34,300 nucleotides of DNA from Ramlibacter sp. (GTDB lineage: Bacteria; Pseudomonadota; Gammaproteobacteria; Burkholderiales; Burkholderiaceae_C). Of this stretch, positions 1-6,583 are shown one piece after another. The first letter of the stretch is position 1, and the number at the start of each line of letters is the position of its first letter. Where the stretch lies: assembly GCA_028291885.1 (NCBI GenBank), contig JAQGNJ010000229.1, positions 1 through 34,300 of the forward strand, written 5' to 3'. A program made the position numbers and the translations under genes. Under the pieces are notes generated by a model. The model saw only the letters and a list, made by a program, of their open reading frames with translations, searched no databases and was not told the origin of the DNA.

Positions 1-483
1 GCGGCCCGTCATCTCGCGCCAGTCCAGGACCTCGTCGCCCTTGGCGATCACGGCGAAATAGTTGGCTGGATTGGCGACCGGGCCGCATTCCAGCGCGCCA
101 AGCTCGTCCACGTACCCGGGCTCGAAGACGAAGCGCTCGCCCGGGTCATGCCAGGCGGTCTGCTCGCCGACGTAGCCGGCGAGGTCGCGCGCCGCGTGCA
201 CCGCCGGATTGAGCAGCACCGCCTTGCATCCCGTCCTTTCCGCGACGTAGGTGGCATAGAAGCCGCCCAGCGAGGAGCCGACCACGGCCATGCGGTCGCG
301 CGGCCAGTCAGCGATGCCGGCCATCACCATCGCCATGGCGGCGCGCGGCGAGGGCGGCAACTGGGGACACCACCAGGTCACGCCGGGATGGTCATTTGTC
401 ACATGTTTCGCGAGCTGCCGCGCCTTCGTCGACTGCGGCGACGAGCGGAAACCGTGAAGGTAGAGGAGGTGGGAGACGGGCAT
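1..483 (-). CDS. YqiA/YcfP-family alpha/beta hydrolase, 3' end outside window
   Basis: Reading leftward from the ATG at 483 the frame stays open to the window edge, giving 161 N-terminal residues of a protein whose end is not visible. The start is followed by a strand ending in LYLHGFRSSP, the oxyanion-region motif of YqiA/YcfP-type esterases. VVGSSLGGFYA then supplies the GxSxG nucleophile elbow, and NPAVHAARDL follows as in this family. E. coli YqiA is about 190 residues, so only the tail with the catalytic His should be missing. This family hydrolyses short acyl esters in the cytosol; the physiological substrate is unknown. The gene diverges from the small gene at 584. A TAGGAT hexamer sits so that the predicted transcription start coincides with the A of the ATG. 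Confidence 0.85.
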   Translation of the reverse strand, partial: MPVSHLLYLHGFRSSPQSTKARQLAKHVTNDHPGVTWWCPQLPPSPRAAMAMVMAGIADWPRDRMAVVGSSLGGFYATYVAERTGCKAVLLNPAVHAARDLAGYVGEQTAWHDPGERFVFEPGYVDELGALECGPVANPANYFAVIAKGDEVLDWREMTGR

Positions 484-489
484 CGCGCC

Positions 490-495
490 ATCCTA
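490..495 (-). promoter_or_regulatory. -10 element of the YqiA-type gene
   Basis: The minus strand reads TAGGAT here. If its last base is -7, transcription starts at 483, exactly the first base of the ATG, so a leaderless mRNA is implied. No convincing -35 is visible. Confidence 0.4.
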
Positions 496-583
496 GCAAG
501 CCGCTCCCGCATTGAGACTAGGTCGAATGGCCGACGCGCAGCAGCCGCGCCGCACCTAAAGTGCGCTGAGCCTGGAGTCGACT

Positions 584-1054
584 GTGAGCACCTTGACCTC
601 GTCCCTGAGTTACGGCGCGCTGATCGCCTTGTCCTGCTGCAATGCCGTGCTGCAGATCGCCGTCGTGCCCGCATGCAAGGATCCGGCGCGCGATTCGACT
701 TGGCCCGCCTGCGCGCCCGACGGCGTCCTGGGCGAGAGCGAACTGCGCGACAAGCTGTTCCGGTCCGACCGCATCACCCGCATGGTGCTGGCCAGCGGCG
801 GCGACGCATCGGACGGCGGCGGCCTGGTCGCGCGCTTCCACGGCGACGGCAAGCTGGAAAGCGCGCCCGCGGGCGGTGGCAACGTCGGCCGGGAATGGCG
901 GATCGCCGGCGACCGGGTCTGTCTCGAGTTCGACCCGGGCTACCGCAGCCGGCCGGAGTGCGGCGGCTTCGAGATCGTCCGCGGCAAGCTGTACCTGGTC
1001 GAGGACGAAGGCCGGCGCAAGCCCGTCGACAGCATCGAATGGACGGCGCATTGA
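584..1054 (+). CDS. Hypothetical small exported protein
   Basis: This 156-residue protein is not recognised. The GTG start is preceded by GGAG at 574-577, a good ribosome-binding site. The first ~30 residues are hydrophobic with a Cys pair (LIALSCCNAVLQIAVV), which could be a signal peptide or membrane anchor. The mature part is small, acidic to neutral and Gly-rich. It ends with a pattern seen in many small periplasmic beta-rich proteins, a W-R-I-x-G-D-R-V-C-L stretch near residue 105 followed by paired Cys residues. It lies between the divergent hydrolase gene and rodA, 55 bases from the latter. Coding status rests on the RBS, the leader-like N-terminus and the lack of any competing frame with sensible composition. 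Confidence 0.55.
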   Translation: MSTLTSSLSYGALIALSCCNAVLQIAVVPACKDPARDSTWPACAPDGVLGESELRDKLFRSDRITRMVLASGGDASDGGGLVARFHGDGKLESAPAGGGNVGREWRIAGDRVCLEFDPGYRSRPECGGFEIVRGKLYLVEDEGRRKPVDSIEWTAH

Positions 1055-1095
1055 GCGTGCCTGCAGCGGGGGAGCCGATCCGGGGTGGCAGGACC

Positions 1096-1101
1096 GATAA
1101 T
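1096..1101 (+). promoter_or_regulatory. -10 element of rodA
   Basis: GATAAT lies 8 bases before the rodA ATG, placing the predicted start at about 1108, a 5' leader of roughly two bases. No Shine-Dalgarno sequence is visible between them. The -35 position is not conserved. Confidence 0.4.
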
Positions 1102-1109
1102 CCAGCCCC

Positions 1110-2264
1110 ATGGCAGCAGTATTCGACCGACCTTCCCTGCGGCAGCGGGCCGCGCCGATGTTCCAGGGCTTCGACGGACCCCTGGCCTTCGCGGTCTTCC
1201 TGCTGGCCTGCGCCGGGCTGCTGACGATGTATTCCTCGGGCTTCGACCACGGCACCCGTTTCGTCGACCACGGCCGCAACATGCTGCTGGCCGGCTGCAT
1301 CATGTTCGTGGTCGCGCAGATCCCGCCGCAGCGGCTCATGAGCTTTGCCGTGCCGCTGTACGTGCTCGGGGTCGGGCTGCTGATCGCCGTGGCCGTGTTC
1401 GGCGTCACCAAGAAGGGCGCGAAACGCTGGGTCAACCTGGGCGTGGTGATCCAGCCCAGCGAGATCCTGAAGATCGCGATGCCGCTGATGCTGGCCTGGT
1501 GGTTCCAGAAGCGCGAAGGGCAGTTGCGGCCGCTGGACTTCATCGTCGCCGGCCTGCTGCTGGCGATCCCGGTGGGGCTGATCGTCAAGCAGCCGGACCT
1601 GGGCACCGCCATCCTGGTGCTTTCCGCCGGCATGGGCGTGATCTTCTTTGCCGGCCTGTCGTGGAAGCTGATCGTGCCGCCGATGGTCGTCGGCCTGGCC
1701 GCCGCCGTGCTGCTGGTGGTGTTCGAGCCGCGGCTGTGCGCCGAAGGCGTGAGCTGGCCGCTATTGCACGACTACCAGCAGCAGCGCATCTGCACCCTGC
1801 TGGACCCGAGCCGCGACCCGCTGGGCAAGGGCTTCCACATCATCCAGGGGATGATCGCGATCGGCTCGGGAGGCGTGTTCGGCAAGGGGTTCATGCAGGG
1901 CACGCAGACCCACCTGGAGTTCATCCCGGAGCGCACGACCGACTTCATCTTCGCCGCCTATTCGGAGGAATTCGGCCTCTTGGGCAACCTCTGCCTGATC
2001 GGCGCCTTCATCTTCCTGATCCTGCGCGGCCTGGCCATCGCGCTGGAAGCATCGACCCTGTTTTCGCGCCTCCTGGCAGGCGCCGTGACGCTCATCTTCT
2101 TCACCTACGCCTTCGTCAACATGGGCATGGTGAGCGGCATCCTGCCGGTGGTCGGCGTGCCCCTGCCTTTCATCAGCTACGGCGGCACGGCGATGGTGAC
2201 GCTCGGCATGGGGCTGGGCATCCTGATGTCGATTTCCAAGGCCCGGCGGCTGGTGCAAAGCTGA
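1110..2264 (+). CDS. rodA: Rod-shape SEDS peptidoglycan glycosyltransferase RodA
   Basis: RodA polymerises lipid II into glycan strands during lateral wall growth, working with the class B penicillin-binding protein PBP2 in the elongasome of the inner membrane. The 384 residues match the family length and show about ten hydrophobic helices. QPDLGTA is at residues 161-167. FIPERTTDFIFAAYSEEFG holds the catalytic Asp at about residue 278. The C-terminal signature has VPLPFISYGGTA. The N-terminus carries a short polar extension before the first helix. In related genomes rodA follows mreBCD and the PBP2 gene; here the upstream neighbours are a small unknown gene and a divergent hydrolase, so rodA probably has its own promoter (GATAAT at 1096). 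Confidence 0.96.
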   Translation: MAAVFDRPSLRQRAAPMFQGFDGPLAFAVFLLACAGLLTMYSSGFDHGTRFVDHGRNMLLAGCIMFVVAQIPPQRLMSFAVPLYVLGVGLLIAVAVFGVTKKGAKRWVNLGVVIQPSEILKIAMPLMLAWWFQKREGQLRPLDFIVAGLLLAIPVGLIVKQPDLGTAILVLSAGMGVIFFAGLSWKLIVPPMVVGLAAAVLLVVFEPRLCAEGVSWPLLHDYQQQRICTLLDPSRDPLGKGFHIIQGMIAIGSGGVFGKGFMQGTQTHLEFIPERTTDFIFAAYSEEFGLLGNLCLIGAFIFLILRGLAIALEASTLFSRLLAGAVTLIFFTYAFVNMGMVSGILPVVGVPLPFISYGGTAMVTLGMGLGILMSISKARRLVQS

Positions 2265-2269
2265 CGCGC

Positions 2270-3049
2270 ATGGACAAGCCCCGGGTCGGCATCGTCGGCG
2301 TCGGCAACATGGGCGGCGCGATGGCCGCCCGGCTGCTGGCGACCGGCTGGCCGCTCCAGGTCTGCGACATCGATGCCCACCGCGCCCGCCAGCTCGGGTT
2401 GCAGGGCGCCCAGGTCCACCACACTCCGGCCCAGTGCGCCGGCGGCGTCGCCGCCCTGATCGTGTGCGTGGTCGACAGCCCGCAGATCGAGGCCGTGCTG
2501 TTCGGCCCGGCCGGCGCGGCGACAGTGCTGCGGTCCGGCCAGGACGTGCGGGCGCGCGACGGCACGATGAGCCTGATGCTGGCCTGCGACGACGCGGCCT
2601 TCGAGCGGCAGCGCGCTCTCGTCGAGACCCTGAGCAGCAAGGCATTCCGGATCAGCGCCAGGCCGGGCAACGGCGCCCGGACCAAGCTCGTGAACAACCT
2701 GCTGGCGGCGATCAACCTGGTCGGCGCGGCCGAAGCGATCGCGCTGGCCGGGCGGCTCGGCCTCGCGCCGGAGCAGGCGCTGTCGGTGATCGAGCAGTCC
2801 AGCGGCCAGAGCTGGATCGGCTCCGACCGCATGCGCCGCGCCATCGCCGGGGATTTCGAGCCCAGGGCGCACATGACGCTGCTCGAGAAGGACACGCGGC
2901 TTGCCCTGCAGGCCGCGGCCGCCGCCGGCTTCGAAGGACCCCTGGGCGCTGCCGCCCACGCGGTGTTCGCGCGGGCCTGTGCCGCGGGGCTGGCGGACCA
3001 GGACGACGGCGCCTTGCTGCAGCTGCTGCGCCAGCCTCCGCCACGCTGA
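2270..3049 (+). CDS. 3-hydroxyisobutyrate-dehydrogenase-like NAD(P)-dependent oxidoreductase, internally shortened
   Basis: This is a member of the beta-hydroxyacid dehydrogenase family. The N-terminal Rossmann motif GVGNMG is at residues 10-15. The catalytic-Lys helix GARTKLVNNLL has Lys139. The C-terminal helical domain ends with SSGQSWIGSDRM and a LEKDTRLA segment. The 259 residues are about 35 fewer than the usual ~295. The gap is at residues 93-94: the chain jumps from the segment after the Rossmann fold (LRSGQDV) straight to RARDGTMSLM. That omits the stretch that normally holds a strand, a helix and the substrate-binding D-A-P-x-S-G-G loop. The frame is kept, so the protein is made but probably impaired. 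The start is five bases after the rodA stop, so the two are likely co-transcribed. The substrate is unknown. Confidence 0.82.
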   Translation: MDKPRVGIVGVGNMGGAMAARLLATGWPLQVCDIDAHRARQLGLQGAQVHHTPAQCAGGVAALIVCVVDSPQIEAVLFGPAGAATVLRSGQDVRARDGTMSLMLACDDAAFERQRALVETLSSKAFRISARPGNGARTKLVNNLLAAINLVGAAEAIALAGRLGLAPEQALSVIEQSSGQSWIGSDRMRRAIAGDFEPRAHMTLLEKDTRLALQAAAAAGFEGPLGAAAHAVFARACAAGLADQDDGALLQLLRQPPPR

Positions 3050-3081
3050 CCCCGCGGCCTGCCCGGCTGGCGGGCCGGGCC

Positions 3082-3087
3082 TAGAAT
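3082..3087 (+). promoter_or_regulatory. -10 element of tldD
   Basis: TAGAAT is placed so that the predicted transcription start is 3094, the A of the tldD ATG. No Shine-Dalgarno sequence is visible, so a leaderless transcript is the simplest reading. Confidence 0.45.
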
Positions 3088-3093
3088 GGTCCC

Positions 3094-4554
3094 ATGATCT
3101 CCCGCGAACCCACCATCGAACGCCTCTCCACTGCACAGCGGCTGCTGCTCGAGCCGTTCGGCCTGACGGAAAGCCACCTGTCGCGCGCGCTGGCCGAAAT
3201 CACGGCGCACAAGGTCGACGACGCCGACCTCTACTTCCAGTACACCCGCAGCGAAGGCTGGAGCCTGGAAGAAGGCATCGTCAAGACCGGCAGCTTCAGC
3301 ATCGACCAGGGTGTCGGTGTCCGCGCCGTGAGCGGCGAGAAAACGGCCTTCGCGTATTCCGACGACATCTCCGAGGCCTCGCTGCTGGACGCCGCGCGCA
3401 CGGTGAGGACGATCTCTTCGTCCTCGCGCTCGGGCCGCGCCAAGGTGGCTTCGCGCAAGGTGGCGGCAGGACGCTCGCTGTACGACGCCGTCGACCCCAT
3501 CGGTACGCTCGACAGCACGGCCAAGGTCAAGCTGCTGGAGAAAACCGAGCAGCTGGCACGCAAGAAGGACCCGCGCGTCGCGCAGGTCATGGCCGGCCTG
3601 GCCAGCGAGTGGGACGTGGTGATGGTCGCGCGCGCCGACGGCACGCTGGCCGCCGACGTCCGGCCGCTGGTGCGGCTGTCGGTGACGGTGATCGCGGAAC
3701 AGAACGGCCGCCGCGAAGTCGGTTCCGGCGGCGGTGGCGGCCGCTTCGGGCTGGCCTACTTCGACGACGCCCAGATCGAGAGCTATGTCAACGACGCGGT
3801 GAAGGCGGCGATCACCAACCTCGACTCGCGTCCTGCTCCGGCCGGCGAGATGACGGTGGTGCTCGGCCCGGGCTGGCCCGGCATCCTGCTGCACGAGGCG
3901 ATCGGACACGGGCTCGAAGGCGACTTCAACCGCAAGGGCTCCAGCGCCTTCTCCGGCCGCATCGGCGAGCGCGTCGCGGCCAAGGGCGTGACGGTGCTGG
4001 ACGACGGCACGATCAGCGACCGCCGCGGCTCGCTCAACATCGACGACGAGGGCAACGCGACCCAGCGCAACGTGCTGATCGAGGACGGCATCCTGCGCGG
4101 CTACATCCAGGATTCGCTGAACGCGCGCCTGATGGGCGTCAAGCCCACCGGCAACGGCCGGCGCGAAAGCTACGCCCATGTGCCGATGCCGCGCATGACC
4201 AACACCTACATGCTCGGCGGCGACAAGGCGCCGGAAGAAATCGTCGCCAGCATCAAGAAGGGCCTGTATGCCACCAACTTCGGCGGCGGCCAGGTCGACA
4301 TCACGTCGGGCAAGTTCGTGTTCTCCGCGAGCGAGGCCTTCTGGGTGGAAAACGGCAAGATCCAGTACCCGGTCAAGGGCGCGACGATCGTCGGCAACGG
4401 CCCCGATTCGCTGACCCGCGTCACCATGATCGGCAACGACATGAAGCTCGACACCGGCGTGGGCACCTGCGGCAAGGAAGGCCAGAGCGTCCCGGTGGGC
4501 GTGGGCCAGCCGACGCTGCGCATCGACGGCCTCACCGTCGGCGGCACCGCCTGA
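3094..4554 (+). CDS. tldD: Metalloprotease TldD
   Basis: TldD pairs with TldE/PmbA to form a cytosolic metalloprotease that degrades unfolded or small peptides and matures some ribosomal peptides. The 486 residues match the family. The zinc-binding HExxxH motif is HEAIGHGLEGD from residue 267, and the distant Cys ligand lies in GVGTCGKEGQ near the C-terminus. The Gly-rich loop SGGGGGRFGL (about 211-220) and the late YATNFGGGQVDITSG segment are also typical. The partner tldE is not in the window. A 16-base gap separates it from the unknown gene at 4571, so the two probably form one transcript. Confidence 0.96.
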   Translation: MISREPTIERLSTAQRLLLEPFGLTESHLSRALAEITAHKVDDADLYFQYTRSEGWSLEEGIVKTGSFSIDQGVGVRAVSGEKTAFAYSDDISEASLLDAARTVRTISSSSRSGRAKVASRKVAAGRSLYDAVDPIGTLDSTAKVKLLEKTEQLARKKDPRVAQVMAGLASEWDVVMVARADGTLAADVRPLVRLSVTVIAEQNGRREVGSGGGGGRFGLAYFDDAQIESYVNDAVKAAITNLDSRPAPAGEMTVVLGPGWPGILLHEAIGHGLEGDFNRKGSSAFSGRIGERVAAKGVTVLDDGTISDRRGSLNIDDEGNATQRNVLIEDGILRGYIQDSLNARLMGVKPTGNGRRESYAHVPMPRMTNTYMLGGDKAPEEIVASIKKGLYATNFGGGQVDITSGKFVFSASEAFWVENGKIQYPVKGATIVGNGPDSLTRVTMIGNDMKLDTGVGTCGKEGQSVPVGVGQPTLRIDGLTVGGTA

Positions 4555-4570
4555 CGCGAAACCGGACGCG

Positions 4571-5140
4571 ATGAGCACAGGCAATTCGCGGCTGCCCTCG
4601 ACGATCTCCGGTTCGCGGCCGGGCAGCAATTTCGGCCAGCTCAGCGACTTCCTGCGCGGCACCAATGCCGACGAGGAAAGCCGGCGCGTCGGCGAGAGCA
4701 TGTCGGAGCTGGCGGCGCATGTCGAAGGGCTCATCGAGGGCCTCAAGCAGGGCAAGGTGCGCACGACGATCGCGCCGCTGCTGGTGGACCTGCTCACGGT
4801 GCTGCGGGCCCACCGCCACATGGTCGTCGGGCTGGGCCTGCCCTGGCGCGGGCTCTACGAATACGCCGGCTACCTGCAGGCGCTCAATCACTTTCGCGTT
4901 CTGATCGGCCAGTGGCTGCTCGATGGCGGCCCGCGCAGCAGGGAACTGCTGCTCAATGCCGAGGACTTCGAGCTGGTCGCCTGGCGCACGCTGGCCGAAG
5001 GCATGCTGCTGATCGACGTCTACGAGCAATGGGTGATCCGCGAGCAGCACGAACAGCAGCAGCAGGAGTCCGGGCTGGCCGCGCTGTCGGAGCCGCAGGT
5101 CGACCGCGCGATCCAGTGGTGGAAGAAGTTGCGGCTGTGA
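4571..5140 (+). CDS. Conserved hypothetical protein, 189 residues
   Basis: I do not recognise a family. The first ~30 residues are Ser/Gly-rich and probably disordered. The rest looks all-helical: an amphipathic ESMSELAAHVEGLIEGLK segment, then two helix pairs rich in Leu, Trp and Tyr, then a Gln-rich EQHEQQQQES linker and a basic Trp-containing tail (IQWWKKLRL). There is no signal peptide and no clear membrane helix. The ATG is 16 bases after tldD, and the gene ends 40 bases before the promoter of the aroG leader. Codon use is like its neighbours. Its position suggests a housekeeping accessory role, but no function is assigned. Confidence 0.75.
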   Translation: MSTGNSRLPSTISGSRPGSNFGQLSDFLRGTNADEESRRVGESMSELAAHVEGLIEGLKQGKVRTTIAPLLVDLLTVLRAHRHMVVGLGLPWRGLYEYAGYLQALNHFRVLIGQWLLDGGPRSRELLLNAEDFELVAWRTLAEGMLLIDVYEQWVIREQHEQQQQESGLAALSEPQVDRAIQWWKKLRL

Positions 5141-5180
5141 GACAGGCCCGCCCACGCCCGCTGGAACGGCACGGGAGCTG

Positions 5181-5189
5181 TGCTATATT
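5181..5189 (+). promoter_or_regulatory. Extended -10 promoter of the aroG leader
   Basis: TGCTATATT is an extended -10 (TGn plus TATATT at 5184-5189). A weak CTGGAA lies 17 bases upstream at 5161-5166. The predicted start is 5196, one base before the leader ATG, so the leader peptide would be read from a nearly leaderless mRNA. Confidence 0.5.
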
Positions 5190-5196
5190 GGCTGCC

Positions 5197-5268
5197 ATGC
5201 GTGCAACCCGCTCTTATTTTTTTGGTTCCTTTTGGTTCTCCAGCCCATCCGGCGGCCGAGAGATCTGA
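5197..5268 (+). CDS. Aromatic-rich leader peptide of aroG (attenuator)
   Basis: This is a 23-codon ORF, ATG at 5197 and TGA at 5266-5268. Residues 7-14 read YFFGSFWF: one Tyr, four Phe and one Trp within eight codons (5215-5238). Such a run is far from the average composition and resembles the PheL and TrpL leader peptides of enterobacteria. The remaining codons (SSPSGGREI) contain a CCGGCGG segment at 5249-5255. That segment is identical to the 3' arm of the downstream terminator, so it can compete for the 5' arm. Expected logic: a ribosome stalled on aromatic codons leaves 5249-5255 free to form the antiterminator, while one reaching the stop codon covers it and lets the terminator form. 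The gene downstream makes DAHP, the common precursor of Phe, Tyr and Trp. The ORF is too short for routine gene callers. Confidence 0.85.
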   Translation: MRATRSYFFGSFWFSSPSGGREI

Positions 5269-5309
5269 GCGTACCTGCAACCCACGCACCGAACTCCCAA
5301 AACCGCCGG
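5249..5309 (+). promoter_or_regulatory. Predicted antiterminator of the aroG attenuator
   Basis: CCGGCGG at 5249-5255 can pair over seven G-C pairs with CCGCCGG at 5303-5309, which is also the 5' arm of the terminator. The structures are mutually exclusive. The 5249 arm lies inside the leader ORF, 10 bases past the last aromatic codon and 10 before the stop codon, where it is masked or exposed according to ribosome position. Confidence 0.7.
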
Positions 5310-5328
5310 CAACCCCGGCGGTTTTTTT
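5299..5328 (+). terminator. Intrinsic terminator of the aroG attenuator
   Basis: CCGCCGG (5303-5309) pairs with CCGGCGG (5315-5321) around a five-base loop. The stem is extended by A-T pairs and followed by seven T residues (5322-5328). It lies between the leader stop and the aroG start, so it must be bypassed for aroG expression. Confidence 0.9.
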
Positions 5329-5362
5329 ATGTCCATTCGATCCGACCTCTAGGAGCACCGCG

Positions 5363-6481
5363 ATGAACGACCAGTCCCCCGCCGACCGTCCCTGGCAGAC
5401 GCAGCCTGTCGACAAGACCAGCCAGACCGACGACGAACGCATCAAGGACATCACCGTGCTGCCGCCTCCAGAACACCTGATCCGCTTCTTCCCGATCCGC
5501 GGCACCGCGGTCGAGAACCTGATCACCGACACCCGCAGGAACATCCACAACATCATGGGCGGCAGCGACGACCGGCTGCTGGTGGTGATCGGCCCGTGCT
5601 CGATCCACGATCCCGAGGCGGCGCTGGAATACGCGCGACGGCTCAGGCAGGCGCGCAGCAAGCACCAGGACACGCTGGAAATCGTGATGCGGGTCTACTT
5701 CGAGAAGCCGCGCACGACGGTCGGCTGGAAGGGGCTGATCAACGATCCCTATCTGGACGAAAGCTTCCGCATCGACGAGGGGCTGCGGATCGCGCGCCAG
5801 CTGCTGATCGAGATCAACCGCCTGGGCCTGCCCGCGGGCAGCGAATTCCTGGACGTCATCTCGCCCCAGTACATCGGCGACCTGATCTCCTGGGGCGCGA
5901 TCGGCGCGCGCACGACCGAAAGCCAGGTCCACCGCGAGCTGGCCTCCGGCCTGTCGGCGCCGATCGGATTCAAGAACGGGACCGACGGCAACATCCGGAT
6001 CGCGACCGACGCGATCCAGGCCGCCGCGCGCGGCCACCACTTCCTGTCCGTCCACAAGAACGGCCAGGTCGCGATCGTCCAGACCAACGGCAACAAGGAC
6101 TGCCACGTCATCCTTCGCGGCGGCAAGGCGCCGAACTACGACGCCGCCAGCGTGGCGACGGCCGTCAAGGACCTGGAAGCTGCCGGGCTGCCCGCCAGGC
6201 TGATGGTCGACTGCAGCCATGCCAACAGCAGCAAGCAGCACGAGAAGCAGCTGGATGTCACACGCGAGATTGCTGCCCAGGTCGCCGCTGGCTCGCGCAG
6301 CGTGTTCGGCGTGATGATCGAAAGCCACCTCACTCCCGGAGCCCAGAAGTTCACGCCCGGCAAGGATCTGGCGAGTGGCCTGGAGTATGGGAAAAGCATT
6401 ACCGACGCTTGCCTCGGCTGGCAGGATTCGCTCCAGGCGCTCGACATCCTCTCGGGCGCCGTGAAGTCCAGGCGCGGTTAA
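5363..6481 (+). CDS. aroG: 3-deoxy-7-phosphoheptulonate synthase (DAHP synthase, type I alpha)
   Basis: The enzyme condenses phosphoenolpyruvate and erythrose 4-phosphate into DAHP, the first step of the shikimate pathway. The ATG at 5363 is chosen because AGGAG at 5351-5355 precedes it; earlier in-frame starts lie upstream in the attenuator. The 372 residues match the E. coli AroF/G/H class. Visible are the metal-site GPCSIHD (77-83), RVYFEKPRTTVGWKG, the EFLDVISPQYIGDLISWGAIG region, the GFKNGTDG loop, the C-terminal metal ligands in MVDCSHANS, and FGVMIESH. Feedback specificity (Phe, Tyr or Trp) cannot be told from sequence alone. The leader, with codons for all three amino acids, suggests transcription responds to general aromatic supply. 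Confidence 0.96.
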   Translation: MNDQSPADRPWQTQPVDKTSQTDDERIKDITVLPPPEHLIRFFPIRGTAVENLITDTRRNIHNIMGGSDDRLLVVIGPCSIHDPEAALEYARRLRQARSKHQDTLEIVMRVYFEKPRTTVGWKGLINDPYLDESFRIDEGLRIARQLLIEINRLGLPAGSEFLDVISPQYIGDLISWGAIGARTTESQVHRELASGLSAPIGFKNGTDGNIRIATDAIQAAARGHHFLSVHKNGQVAIVQTNGNKDCHVILRGGKAPNYDAASVATAVKDLEAAGLPARLMVDCSHANSSKQHEKQLDVTREIAAQVAAGSRSVFGVMIESHLTPGAQKFTPGKDLASGLEYGKSITDACLGWQDSLQALDILSGAVKSRRG

Positions 6482-6507
6482 AGACAGCTGATCCGTGACA
6501 TATTCCA

Positions 6508-6536
6508 TTTACAACTAGTAACCATTAGATTACATT
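6508..6536 (+). promoter_or_regulatory. Sigma-70-like promoter of the 344-residue unknown gene
   Basis: TTTACA (6508-6513), a 17-base spacer and TACATT (6531-6536) lie in the most AT-rich stretch of this part of the window. The predicted start near 6543 gives a ~40-base leader containing a short hairpin (GTGCC 6545-6549 with GGCAC 6554-6558) and the RBS. Confidence 0.5.
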
Positions 6537-6583
6537 TGTTGCGAGTGCCAGAGGGCACGCCTTTCTTTGAGAAGGACCGCAAC

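Noticed and set aside
3061-3075. Terminator between the oxidoreductase gene and tldD
   Set aside because: GCCCG/CGGGC can pair but there is no T-run, and such GC stems are expected by chance at this base composition.
6545-6570. Terminator of aroG
   Set aside because: The five-pair stem is short and the T run is interrupted; it also lies downstream of a good promoter, so it is more likely in the leader of the next gene.
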